Positions 9,187-17,831 of a DNA stretch of 64,000 nt are shown here, in pieces. Source of the DNA: Legionella drozanskii LLAP-1 (GTDB lineage: Bacteria > Pseudomonadota > Gammaproteobacteria > Legionellales > Legionellaceae); contig NZ_LNXY01000001.1 in the NCBI RefSeq assembly GCF_001467585.1, positions 124,001 through 188,000 on the forward strand, read 5' to 3'. A model generated the notes under the pieces. That model saw only the letters and a program-made list of their open reading frames with translations, did not search any database and was not told the DNA's origin. A program made the translations under genes and the position numbers. Position 1 is the first letter of the stretch, and the number at the start of each line of letters is the position of its first letter.

Positions 9187-10212
9187 ATGATTGAGAAAGA
9201 AACGAATGAAAGAATAACCGACAAATATATACAATGTGTTTATGAATCTGAAAACTTCACTCTTAACAAATATTTTGACATTAAGGAAATATTTTCACTA
9301 TTTAATTACAGCCAAATAATCTCATACATTGCAGGGAAAATAATTCTTAAACAAGGTAATAAATCTGAAGGTATTTTTATAGTTCTTGAGGGTACAGTTA
9401 ACATAATAGAAAAAACAATTGGCAAAAATAAATTTCACTTAGGTACTTTATCACCAGGTGAGTTTTTAGGAGTGACCAGCTACATTGGAAATGAGTCTTC
9501 TCCAACTTCATTCATTGCAAATGATAATGTAACCTGTTTATTTATCTCTAAAACGTATTTAAATATGGTTGCTCTTATTTTCCCTGAAATTAATTATAAA
9601 ATTTTAAAATCAATTACAGGTCAAGTTTGTCTTCATCTTATTAATTTACACGAGAGAGTTATTGAGTATATCGCCAATTCTGACATGTCAAAATTATCTC
9701 TTTATGGAAGGGTGGTACATTCGATGACAAAGCCAAGTATTTTACAAGACTATGACATTGAAAAATATAAAGAACTTTTAAAAAATCTTAACACTTATTT
9801 TAATGAAGATGAATGGAGTTATTTGTTTAAACAATGTCAATTTTTAGATGCACCTAAAAACTGTAAAATCATAGCAGAGAACGAACCGTCAAGCTCTTGT
9901 TACATTGTTATTCGCGGAGCAGTTCAATCAAGCATTATGAAAGATAACAAGCTAGCAAAACTATCAGTGATAGGTCCCTATACTCTTTTAGCAAACATTC
10001 ATTTGGAAAACCATCCTTTTACCGTCACATTTATTACTTGTGAGAGTTCTATTTTATTAAAAATGAACGAAATTAACTTAAAATATATTGAGAAAAATCA
10101 AAATCAACTTTGGTATAAGCTCTATAATTTAATATGTAAATCAGTTGTTGCATTACAGAAATCCATTGATAAATTAGATTCACGATTGCAAATCGAAAAT
10201 TACAATAGGTAA
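9187..10212 (+). CDS. Protein with two cyclic-nucleotide-binding domains
   Basis: 341 residues with two CRP-type cNMP-binding barrels and little else. The first (about 45-140) shows AGKIILKQGNKSEGIFIVLEGTV and GTLSPGEFLG. The second (about 215-310) shows NCKIIAENEPSSSCYIVIRGAV and a weaker GPYTLL in place of the phosphate-binding cassette. There is no helix-turn-helix and no kinase domain, so it is not a CRP-type transcription factor. It is probably a regulatory subunit or scaffold. AAGGATAAAA precedes the ATG. The amidotransferase gene begins five bases after its stop, implying one transcript. Whether either barrel still binds a nucleotide cannot be told from sequence. Confidence 0.8.
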   Translation: MIEKETNERITDKYIQCVYESENFTLNKYFDIKEIFSLFNYSQIISYIAGKIILKQGNKSEGIFIVLEGTVNIIEKTIGKNKFHLGTLSPGEFLGVTSYIGNESSPTSFIANDNVTCLFISKTYLNMVALIFPEINYKILKSITGQVCLHLINLHERVIEYIANSDMSKLSLYGRVVHSMTKPSILQDYDIEKYKELLKNLNTYFNEDEWSYLFKQCQFLDAPKNCKIIAENEPSSSCYIVIRGAVQSSIMKDNKLAKLSVIGPYTLLANIHLENHPFTVTFITCESSILLKMNEINLKYIEKNQNQLWYKLYNLICKSVVALQKSIDKLDSRLQIENYNR

Positions 10213-10217
10213 CTATT

Positions 10218-11135
10218 ATGTGCAGAGTATTATCTTACCTGGGCAAACCAATATTAATTGAAGATCTTTTATATAAATCTGATAACTCGTTTATAAAACA
10301 AAGTTATGATCCAATTTACATGTCACATTTACTTAATTTAGCAGGTTTTGGTATGGCGGCATGGAATAACGAGTCCCATAATCCTGATTTTCCCTATCTT
10401 TATAAAACACCACAGCTCCCTTTTTACGATGAAAATCTTAGAAGCCTCGCCTCAAAAATTTCGCCTCACTGTCTTTTAGCGCATTTAAGAGGGGTTTCAT
10501 ATAGTGAAAGGCAAGTAATTACTATTCAAAATGTCCATCCTTTCTCGTTTCCCGGAACCAATGTAGTCCTCGCACATAACGGTTCTTTACATGATTTTAA
10601 ATTAATGCGCTATGATTTATTGGAATTTATCGATACAACCTATAAAAAGGAAATAAAAGGAACAACAGATAGCGAATGGCTTTACTATTTATTTTTATCT
10701 CAACTGGAAAAAGCTCAAACTGATTACTCTACTAAAGAAATTATCAATGCTGTATTTGAAATGATAAAAATTCTGCAATTTGTAAGAAAGAAAAATAAAA
10801 TAAAAATAAATTCGCCAGTTAATTTATTTATTACTAATGGACAATTTATTGCAGCTACCCGCTTCGTTTTAGATTATGGCTGGTTTGCATTTGAGTCTCA
10901 ACCTTCTGCGCACGCAGCCTATCATTCTCTCTGGTATACCTATGGGGAATCCTATGGATTTTATGATAAAGAATATCAAATGAAAGATGCTGATATAAAA
11001 ACAAGCATTATTATAGCCTCCGAACCTCTGACAGAGAATGCGACAACCTGGTTAGAAGTACCTGAATATACCTTGGTTGTAGCTCGCTCCGTAAACGGAG
11101 AGATACAAATTAACTCTCAAGATATTGATATTTAA
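10218..11135 (+). CDS. Class II glutamine amidotransferase (YafJ/GATase_4 type)
   Basis: 305 residues starting MCRVLSYLG, which places the catalytic N-terminal Cys directly after Met, as in Ntn-type class II amidotransferases. LLAHLRGVS, NVHPFSF and VLAHNGSLHDF complete the glutaminase site, and TTDSEWLYYLFL follows as in YafJ and EgtC relatives. It hydrolyses an amide or gamma-glutamyl bond; the substrate is unknown. No acceptor domain is fused. It sits five bases after the double cNMP-domain gene, so the two may form a nucleotide-controlled hydrolase pair (inference). Confidence 0.85.
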   Translation: MCRVLSYLGKPILIEDLLYKSDNSFIKQSYDPIYMSHLLNLAGFGMAAWNNESHNPDFPYLYKTPQLPFYDENLRSLASKISPHCLLAHLRGVSYSERQVITIQNVHPFSFPGTNVVLAHNGSLHDFKLMRYDLLEFIDTTYKKEIKGTTDSEWLYYLFLSQLEKAQTDYSTKEIINAVFEMIKILQFVRKKNKIKINSPVNLFITNGQFIAATRFVLDYGWFAFESQPSAHAAYHSLWYTYGESYGFYDKEYQMKDADIKTSIIIASEPLTENATTWLEVPEYTLVVARSVNGEIQINSQDIDI

Positions 11136-11221
11136 TTCGCATTTCTCTACCTAAAGCTAGTGACAAACATTATTTGGTTGCTTAAGATATTTGAATAATT
11201 TTATGCTAAGGAATAGCTTAA

Positions 11222-11515
11222 GTGCCTGAATTAATTACCAAACATCCCGACATGGTTTTTAAACTTTTAAAGGATGCGAATATTTACTGCGGAACTGGTG
11301 CAACACAAGCTATCTTAAAAGCTTGTCCCAAAGGCCAATTTTGTTCTTTACCGTCCGGCGAATTTTGTATTTATGGAACCAATCAAGTCTCCGAAATGAC
11401 CCAGATTCATCCTGTTGAATTTTTATTTATACCTAGCAATTTTGCTCCCATTGGGGGATTAATTTTAATAGCACTTGCGGTAGGAGTTTGGCTTGGTAGC
11501 AAACTCCATAAGTAA
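11222..11515 (+). CDS. Small protein with Cys-rich middle and C-terminal membrane anchor
   Basis: 97 residues from a GTG start. The middle has five cysteines (CGTG, ACPKG, FCSLPSG, FCIYG), and the C-terminus is one hydrophobic helix (about residues 73-92) ending in a basic tail. The arrangement suggests a tail-anchored protein. No family is recognised. It lies 86 bases after the amidotransferase and converges on the homospermidine synthase gene, whose stop is three bases away. Confidence 0.55.
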   Translation: MPELITKHPDMVFKLLKDANIYCGTGATQAILKACPKGQFCSLPSGEFCIYGTNQVSEMTQIHPVEFLFIPSNFAPIGGLILIALAVGVWLGSKLHK

Positions 11516-11518
11516 GCA

Positions 11519-12937
11519 TTAGTTAACGCGAAAATTGATGAATTGCCAAGGGTCTTCAGGGTCGAGCTGCTCTTCAAAAAGAGCGGCGCGCTCTTGTAAA
11601 GGAGTCCAATTTGTATAATACCCACCAACTTTCCCCAAATAAGGAAAGGCTAAATCAAGAACATATTCATGATCCATATTTTCTGGCTCAACTACTCCCT
11701 GAGTTGGATTTTTAATTCCCCACATCATGCCAGCCAATACTCCTGCTACGACTTGTAAACTTGTTGCATTATTGTAGGGAACAAGCTGCCTTGCTTCTTT
11801 AATCGATAATTGCGAACCAAACCAATAGGCACCCTTTTTATTTCCCATCAATAAAACTCCAAGCTCATCGGTTCCTTCGATAATATCGTTTAAAATAAAG
11901 CGCTTTTCCGATTGCAGAGCCTCCTGAGTTCCTTCTTTACCCTCTAACTCATGCAAGGAAAGAATTGCATCAGGACAGGGGTAATAAGCATAATGCACTG
12001 TTGGTCGGTAATGTACCTCCCCTTCCGATCTAACCGTTAAATAATCAGCAATCGAAAGTGCTTCAGCATGAGTAATCAAAAAACCATTGAATGAACCATA
12101 AGATGGTGTCCAGGTCCGAACTTTAGTTGCGACGCCAGAACGATTTAAATAAATCGCGCAATTTGAGCCAAAAGTATGTCTTTTCGCATCTTGTGGCCAA
12201 TGAATTTCATGGGTACCCCAACCTAATTCAGCAGGCTGACTTGCTTCAGAAATTAAGCCTTCAATAGACCAAGTATTCACAAATTCTTTTGGTTTTTTGA
12301 TCTGATTTGACGTTTGTGAATCGCGCTCGGCAATGTGGATCGCTTTTATTTCTAACATTTGCGCCAATCGTCCCCAATCATTGGTTTTCTTGAATTTCGT
12401 ACTGTTGATGTCATTATCCAAGGCCAAATTGAGTAGTGCTTGTTTTACGAAATGAGAAACTAGACCAGGGTTAGCGCCGTGAGTAAGAATGGCTGTTGAT
12501 GCTTTGTCCTTTTTGTGCTGCAAGACAGACTCTCTTAAAGCATAGTTTGTTCGTAATGAAGCTGATATAGAGGGATCAATATATTGCCCTTCCCAGGGTT
12601 CTGTGCTCGCATCTAAATAAAGAATATGGTTTTCTTGGCAATATTTGATTAAATCAAGACTAGAAACACCTACCGATAAATTTAATAAAAAATCACCTCG
12701 TTGCAGATTTTTATTGAGTATCTCAAAATAATTTTCTTCCGTTACCGTGACTTGCTGAATATTTAGACCAAATTTCTCTGCAATGGGGCGACCATCAGTT
12801 GTTTTAGTAAGGATAAGGACTTGAGAGGACGAAAGCCCCAGGTGCTTGAATAGAAGCGGCAAAATGGCTTGTCCAATACTGCCAAATCCCAGAATTGCTA
12901 CTTTATTTTTAAACTTCATTTGAAATTGACTGTCCAT
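11519..12937 (-). CDS. hss: Homospermidine synthase
   Basis: 472 residues. The N-terminus holds an NAD-binding Rossmann motif (AILGFGSIGQAILP). Family-typical blocks follow: DASTEPWEGQY, TAILTHGANPGLVSHF, WGTHEIHWP, and a C-terminal QVVAGVLAGMMWGI. The enzyme makes sym-homospermidine from putrescine using NAD as a hydride shuttle, without net redox change. The relatives are saccharopine dehydrogenase-like proteins, but the GANPGL block and length match bacterial homospermidine synthases. It is divergent from the amine-ligase cluster, and both concern amines. Confidence 0.88.
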   Translation of the reverse strand: MDSQFQMKFKNKVAILGFGSIGQAILPLLFKHLGLSSSQVLILTKTTDGRPIAEKFGLNIQQVTVTEENYFEILNKNLQRGDFLLNLSVGVSSLDLIKYCQENHILYLDASTEPWEGQYIDPSISASLRTNYALRESVLQHKKDKASTAILTHGANPGLVSHFVKQALLNLALDNDINSTKFKKTNDWGRLAQMLEIKAIHIAERDSQTSNQIKKPKEFVNTWSIEGLISEASQPAELGWGTHEIHWPQDAKRHTFGSNCAIYLNRSGVATKVRTWTPSYGSFNGFLITHAEALSIADYLTVRSEGEVHYRPTVHYAYYPCPDAILSLHELEGKEGTQEALQSEKRFILNDIIEGTDELGVLLMGNKKGAYWFGSQLSIKEARQLVPYNNATSLQVVAGVLAGMMWGIKNPTQGVVEPENMDHEYVLDLAFPYLGKVGGYYTNWTPLQERAALFEEQLDPEDPWQFINFRVN

Positions 12938-13093
12938 TTTAGTCTCTTCTTCTTATAAGTTGTACAGCTAATAGTTATTATAGAATCATTTTATAAAGGT
13001 GAAGGTTAAAATGATGAATAACTCTAGGGAGGTAGATTCATAGTTCAAACTTAGGATATTCTCTCTAATTAAGGTCAATGCAAAGGAATTGCA
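12938..13093. promoter_or_regulatory. Divergent promoter region, hss / gamma-glutamyl cluster
   Basis: 156 bases between the hss start and the ligase start, AT-rich, must contain promoters in both directions. The ligase has a strong AAAGGA ribosome-binding site. No clear operator palindrome is visible. Confidence 0.4.
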
Positions 13094-14467
13094 ATGCTTA
13101 ATCCCAGAAAAGTTACCAGCAAGGAAGATGCCCAACGCATTATTGAAGAACGCCAACTTTCCCATGTCAAAGTCGGCATTTTTGATATCGATGGGGTCAT
13201 GCTCGGAAAATACATGAGTTCAAGTAAATTTTTATCTGCTTTGGAAAATGGTTTTTCCTTTTGCGATGTTATCTTAGGTTGGGACTCTAAAAATAAACTC
13301 TACGATAATACTAAATACACAGGCTGGCACACAGGTTATCCTGATACTGCTGTGCGTATTTTGCCTGAAAGCTGCCGAGAACTCGTCTTTGAAAATCATC
13401 AATTGCTGTTTATGGCGGAGTTTGCAGGTAAAGCAGAAGCCATATGCCCCCGAGCAATCTTGCGCCATGTGATCCAAAAAGCCGCTGCTATGGAGTTTGA
13501 AGCTTACGCTGCCTTGGAATATGAATTTTTCATGTTTGACGAAACCCCGGATAGTATTCGTGCGAAAGGTTTTCGCAATTTAAAACCAATAACCCCTGAT
13601 TTTTTTGGCTACTCCATTATTCGGAGCACGGTGCATGCAGAGCTGTATCATCAGATTCTTAATATGGGTGAAGTCATGGATTTCCCCATCGAAGGTTTGC
13701 ACACAGAAACCGGGCCTGGTGTGATCGAAGCAGCCATTGCGGTAGATCGGGTCGAAGCGGCAGCTGATAAAGCCGCTTTATTTAAAACTTTTATGAAAGT
13801 TTTAGCTCAACGTAATAATAAAATGGCCACCTTCATGGCGAAATGGTCACCCCATTACCCCGGACAAAGTGGACATATTCATCTTTCTCTTCAGCATACA
13901 GGTGGTTTAGGCTCTGCTTTCTATGATCCAGCGAATGCTCACGGCATGAGCAAAATTCAGCGCCACTTCCTCGCTGGACAACAACGCTTAATGCCCGAAT
14001 TATTGGCGATGCTTTCACCCACAGTCAACAGCTATACCCGTCTCATTCCGGGTTTCTGGGCTCCAACCGATGCAACCTGGGGAGTAGAAAATCGCACCAC
14101 TGCTTTACGCTTAATTCCTGGCAATGAAAAATCACAGCGCATCGAATACCGTTTAGGCTCTGCGGATGCCAATCCTTATTTGGCTTTGGCAGCGGCACTT
14201 GGCTCAGGTTTATATGGTATCGAACATGAATTAGAACCCGTGCAGGAAATTAAAGGTAATGCCTATGCACAATCCCATGATGAAGAATTAGCGCTACCCC
14301 ATACCTTATGGGATGCTGCACAACGCTTAAAAAATTCAAACGCCGCCCGCTCTTTATTTGGAGATGAGTTTGTTGATCATTTTGTTGCTTCACGCGAGTG
14401 GGAAGAACGGGAATTTAGGCGTCATATCACCGATTGGGAATTAGATCGTTATTTTGAAATTATTTAG
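13094..14467 (+). CDS. Glutamine-synthetase-like gamma-glutamylamine ligase
   Basis: 457 residues of the GlnA fold. Visible: an N-terminal beta-grasp (VGIFDIDGVMLGKYM), the metal/ATP site YEFFMF, HTETGPGVIEAAI, then HYPGQSGHIHLSL, the Arg-containing WGVENRTTALRLIPG and RIEYRLGSADANPYLALAAAL. This pattern fits the PuuA/IpuC/GlnA4 branch, which joins glutamate to an amine using ATP, rather than housekeeping GlnA. It is first in a cluster with aldehyde dehydrogenase, iron alcohol dehydrogenase, amidotransferase and a carrier. It therefore probably makes gamma-glutamyl-ethanolamide or a related amide; the amine itself is inference. Confidence 0.88.
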   Translation: MLNPRKVTSKEDAQRIIEERQLSHVKVGIFDIDGVMLGKYMSSSKFLSALENGFSFCDVILGWDSKNKLYDNTKYTGWHTGYPDTAVRILPESCRELVFENHQLLFMAEFAGKAEAICPRAILRHVIQKAAAMEFEAYAALEYEFFMFDETPDSIRAKGFRNLKPITPDFFGYSIIRSTVHAELYHQILNMGEVMDFPIEGLHTETGPGVIEAAIAVDRVEAAADKAALFKTFMKVLAQRNNKMATFMAKWSPHYPGQSGHIHLSLQHTGGLGSAFYDPANAHGMSKIQRHFLAGQQRLMPELLAMLSPTVNSYTRLIPGFWAPTDATWGVENRTTALRLIPGNEKSQRIEYRLGSADANPYLALAAALGSGLYGIEHELEPVQEIKGNAYAQSHDEELALPHTLWDAAQRLKNSNAARSLFGDEFVDHFVASREWEEREFRRHITDWELDRYFEII

Positions 14468-14476
14468 GGAGCAGCA

Positions 14477-15871
14477 ATGAGTAATACCTTAAAAACCTAT
14501 TCTCCTATCGATAATTCTCTCTATGTTGAGCGCCCTTTTGCTAATGACCAGGACATTCAACTCGCCCTAACCCGTGCCCAACAAAGCCTAGAACAATGGC
14601 GAGAAGTCTCTTTGGCGGAACGAGAGAAATTTTGTACTAGAGCAGTTGACGCGCTGGTTGCAGATAAACAAGAGATTGCTTGGGAAATTTGTTGGCAAAT
14701 GGGGCGACCTATTTCTCAGGCAAGCAATGAAATCAATGGTTTTGAAGAACGCGCTCGCTATATGATTTCAACTGCAAAGACCGCTTTATCGCCGATATAC
14801 TTGCCTGAGAAATCAGGATTTATACGTTACATCAACCGCGAGCCTTTGGGGGTTGTTTTAATCATAGCCCCTTGGAATTACCCCTATCTCACCGCAGTTA
14901 ACGCGCTTATCCCAGCGATCATGGCCGGTAATGCGGTCCTATTGAAACATTCAACGCAAACGCCTTTGGTCGCTGAGCGCTTCGCCAATGCGTTTAAGGC
15001 CGCCAATTTGCCCGATGGTGTTTTCCAGTACTTGCACCTTACCCATGATGACACCCAAAAACTTATCCAATCATCACAAATTAACGCAATAACCTTCACC
15101 GGCTCTGTCAATGGCGGCAAAGAAATTGAACGTGCAGCCGCCGGACGGTTTCTTAATATAGGCCTGGAATTAGGCGGCAAAGATCCTGCCTATGTTCGAG
15201 CCGACGCAGATCTAGATAAAGCGGCAGAAATTACTATGGATGGTGCTTTTTTTAATTCTGGTCAATCCTGTTGCGGTATTGAACGCATCTACGTTCATCA
15301 AGAGGTCTATGAGCCCTTTCTGAAAAAAGTGATTTCTCTCGCCAATAAATACCGCTTAGGTCGTCCTGATGATCTTGAAACGACGCTCGGCCCTTTGGTT
15401 CTTCCATCTTCCGCAGAATTTGTGCGTGAGCAAATTAGAGAAGCAATAAGTCAAGGGGCCATCGCTCATATTAACAGTGAAGATTTCTCAATGGATCAAC
15501 CTGGCTCTGCTTATATGGCTCCGCAAATTTTAACTCAGGTCAATCATCAAATGCGGGTGATGACTGAAGAATCTTTTGGACCTGTGGTGGGTATTATGGC
15601 GGTTAAGAGTGATGAAGAGGCAATTAAACTGATGAATGATAGTATATATGGCCTCACTGCCGCTGTTTTTACGCAAGATATAGACGCAGGAATAGCTATC
15701 GGCGAGCAATTAAACACCGGTACTTTTTTCATAAACCGCTGTGATTATCTTGATCCAGCCCTTGCTTGGACCGGAGTAAAAAATTCAGGTCGTGGCTGCA
15801 CCCTGTCGTCTATCGGCTATGAATCGCTTACCCGGCCTAAATCTTTTCATATTAGAACTTTTGAGAGATAA
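14477..15871 (+). CDS. NAD(P)-dependent aldehyde dehydrogenase
   Basis: 464 residues, a complete ALDH. NREPLGVVLIIAPWNYPY binds the cofactor, FTGSVNGGKEI is the Rossmann turn, LELGGKDP supplies the general-base Glu, and FFNSGQSCCGIERIYVH holds the catalytic Cys (two adjacent cysteines). EESFGPVVGIM and the C-terminal GYESLTRPKS block are normal. It starts nine bases after the ligase stop with a GGGAG site. In the proposed route it would oxidise a gamma-glutamylated aldehyde to the acid, like PuuC. Confidence 0.92.
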   Translation: MSNTLKTYSPIDNSLYVERPFANDQDIQLALTRAQQSLEQWREVSLAEREKFCTRAVDALVADKQEIAWEICWQMGRPISQASNEINGFEERARYMISTAKTALSPIYLPEKSGFIRYINREPLGVVLIIAPWNYPYLTAVNALIPAIMAGNAVLLKHSTQTPLVAERFANAFKAANLPDGVFQYLHLTHDDTQKLIQSSQINAITFTGSVNGGKEIERAAAGRFLNIGLELGGKDPAYVRADADLDKAAEITMDGAFFNSGQSCCGIERIYVHQEVYEPFLKKVISLANKYRLGRPDDLETTLGPLVLPSSAEFVREQIREAISQGAIAHINSEDFSMDQPGSAYMAPQILTQVNHQMRVMTEESFGPVVGIMAVKSDEEAIKLMNDSIYGLTAAVFTQDIDAGIAIGEQLNTGTFFINRCDYLDPALAWTGVKNSGRGCTLSSIGYESLTRPKSFHIRTFER

Positions 15872-15877
15872 AACAAC

Positions 15878-17077
15878 ATGAGTAGATTAGCGCTACAAGC
15901 AAATTGGAGTTACCCTACTTCCATCCGTGTTGGCCCAGGACGTGCTAATGAACTCCCTGCGGCCTGTCATTCGTTGGCGATGCAAGCTCCTCTTCTCGTC
16001 ACAGACCCTGCTCTGGCAAAATTACCAATGATTGGTAAAGCCTTACAAGATTGCCGTCACGCAAATTTGTCCGTTTCACTATTTTGCCAGATTAAAGCAA
16101 ATCCTAGCGGTGAAAATGTGATGGATGGCGTTAATGCTTATCACGCTGGGAAACACGATGGCATTATTGCTTTCGGTGGCGGTTCTGCTATCGATGCAGC
16201 CAAGGCCATTGCACTCATGGTAGGCCAGACTCGTCCTTTATGGGATTTTGAGGATCTTGGCGATAATTGGTCGCGTGTCAATGTGGCAGCTATGGCACCT
16301 ATTGTAGCTTTACCAACTACCGCAGGCACAGGTTCCGAAGTAGGTCGTGCTTCAGTGATTTGCGATACAAAACAGCAGCTTAAGAAAATTATTTTTCATC
16401 CCAGAATGTTACCAAGTATTGTCATTCTTGATCCAGAATTAACGCTTGAACTTCCCCCCTCTCTTACGGCAGCAACGGGCATGGATGCACTGTCGCATAG
16501 CTTAGAAGCCTATTGTGCACCTCATTATCATCCATTGGCAGAAGGCATTGCTCTTGAAAGTATACGATTAGTGAAGGAGTACTTACCTCGCGCCGTTCAT
16601 CAGGGCAATAATCTGGAAGCACGCACACAGATGCTGGTCGCTTCCACAATGGGCGCAACGGCATTTCAACGAGGCCTGGGCGCCATGCACGCACTTGCTC
16701 ATCCTTTAGGCGCCATTTACGACGCTCACCACGGCCGATTAAATGCGGTTCTTATGCCCTATGTTCTGCAGGCAAATCGGGTGGCTATCGAACAGAAAAT
16801 TTGCCGTTTAGCCGCCTATTTGCAGTTAAAAAACAATTTTACTAGCTTTCTCAATTGGATTTTAGAATTACGTCAGAATCTAGGTATAGAACATTCTTTA
16901 AAAGAATTAGGCATCGACGAACATCACATCGATCGAGTTGCCAAGATGGCCACCGAAGATGCGGCCTCATTTGGAAACCCGATCCGTTTTAATGAGCTAC
17001 AATATAGAGATATCCTTAGAGCGGCAATCAATGGGCAGTTGAATGAGTCCTTGAAAGTGAATGAAGAGGTATGTTGA
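15878..17077 (+). CDS. Iron-containing (group III) alcohol dehydrogenase
   Basis: 399 residues. The NAD site GGGSAIDAAKAIAL and PTTAGTGSEVGRASVI are followed by the metal ligands in MDALSHSLEAY and HALAHPLGAIYDAHHG. The family oxidises or reduces primary alcohols. It starts six bases after the aldehyde dehydrogenase stop. A simple alcohol dehydrogenase in place of an amine oxidase (PuuB) argues that the substrate of this cluster carries a hydroxyl group, as gamma-glutamyl-ethanolamide does. Confidence 0.9.
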   Translation: MSRLALQANWSYPTSIRVGPGRANELPAACHSLAMQAPLLVTDPALAKLPMIGKALQDCRHANLSVSLFCQIKANPSGENVMDGVNAYHAGKHDGIIAFGGGSAIDAAKAIALMVGQTRPLWDFEDLGDNWSRVNVAAMAPIVALPTTAGTGSEVGRASVICDTKQQLKKIIFHPRMLPSIVILDPELTLELPPSLTAATGMDALSHSLEAYCAPHYHPLAEGIALESIRLVKEYLPRAVHQGNNLEARTQMLVASTMGATAFQRGLGAMHALAHPLGAIYDAHHGRLNAVLMPYVLQANRVAIEQKICRLAAYLQLKNNFTSFLNWILELRQNLGIEHSLKELGIDEHHIDRVAKMATEDAASFGNPIRFNELQYRDILRAAINGQLNESLKVNEEVC

Positions 17078-17091
17078 GAATTGGAGTTTCT

Positions 17092-17799
17092 ATGAATATT
17101 GGTATCCTGCAATGTGATGCCGTCAGCGAAAAATACATTGTTGAACATGGCATTTATCCAACAATGTTAGCCAATTTGCTTCATCAAGCGGACCCTAATT
17201 TAAGCTTCACAGTCTTTGATGTTAAAAATGGCGAATTACCCGGCCATATCCATGCATCAGACGCCTATCTGATTACTGGTAGCCGCCACGGAGTCAATGA
17301 TGATATTCCCTGGATTGCGATGCTTGAAAATTTTATCCTTCAATTGCATGCGGTGCAGAAAAAAATAATTGGTATCTGCTTCGGTCATCAACTAATCGCC
17401 AAAGCATTGGGTGGAAAAGTGATCAAATCGCCTAAAGGCTGGGGCATTGGCGTGTCAACGAATAAAATTGTTCAACAAAAACCTTGGATGGAACCAGTAC
17501 AAGATCTGCTCCATTTACTCGTGAGCCACCAAGATCAGGTCGTCGAATTGCCATCCGGTGCAGAAGTGCTTGCTAGTAGTGATTTTTGCCCATTTTACAT
17601 GCTGCAAATCAATGAACATCTTATGACTGTACAGGGTCATCCTGAGTTCACTAAGGCTTATTCTCAAGCGCTTATTGAAGACCGTAAAGATATTTTAGGA
17701 GCGGAATGCACTGAACTAGGATTAATGTCTTTAGAAAAAAATTTAGATAACCATCTAACAGCAAAATGGATCGTTAATTTTTTGCAAAGCTCAAGCTAA
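17092..17799 (+). CDS. Class I glutamine amidotransferase (GuaA-type domain), putative gamma-glutamyl hydrolase
   Basis: 235 residues from the ATG at 17092, after a TGGAG site; the longer frame overlaps the preceding gene by 7 bases and lacks a better site. GICFGHQLIAKALGG holds the nucleophilic Cys, VSHQDQV is typical, and QGHPEF supplies His and Glu, completing the triad. There is no synthetase partner, which fits stand-alone hydrolases of gamma-glutamyl amides. In this cluster it would split the oxidised gamma-glutamyl product (for example gamma-glutamyl-glycine), returning glutamate. Confidence 0.85.
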   Translation: MNIGILQCDAVSEKYIVEHGIYPTMLANLLHQADPNLSFTVFDVKNGELPGHIHASDAYLITGSRHGVNDDIPWIAMLENFILQLHAVQKKIIGICFGHQLIAKALGGKVIKSPKGWGIGVSTNKIVQQKPWMEPVQDLLHLLVSHQDQVVELPSGAEVLASSDFCPFYMLQINEHLMTVQGHPEFTKAYSQALIEDRKDILGAECTELGLMSLEKNLDNHLTAKWIVNFLQSSS

Positions 17800-17831
17800 A
17801 AAAAGAGGATAAGAGTGAGATGAAAAGCTAA

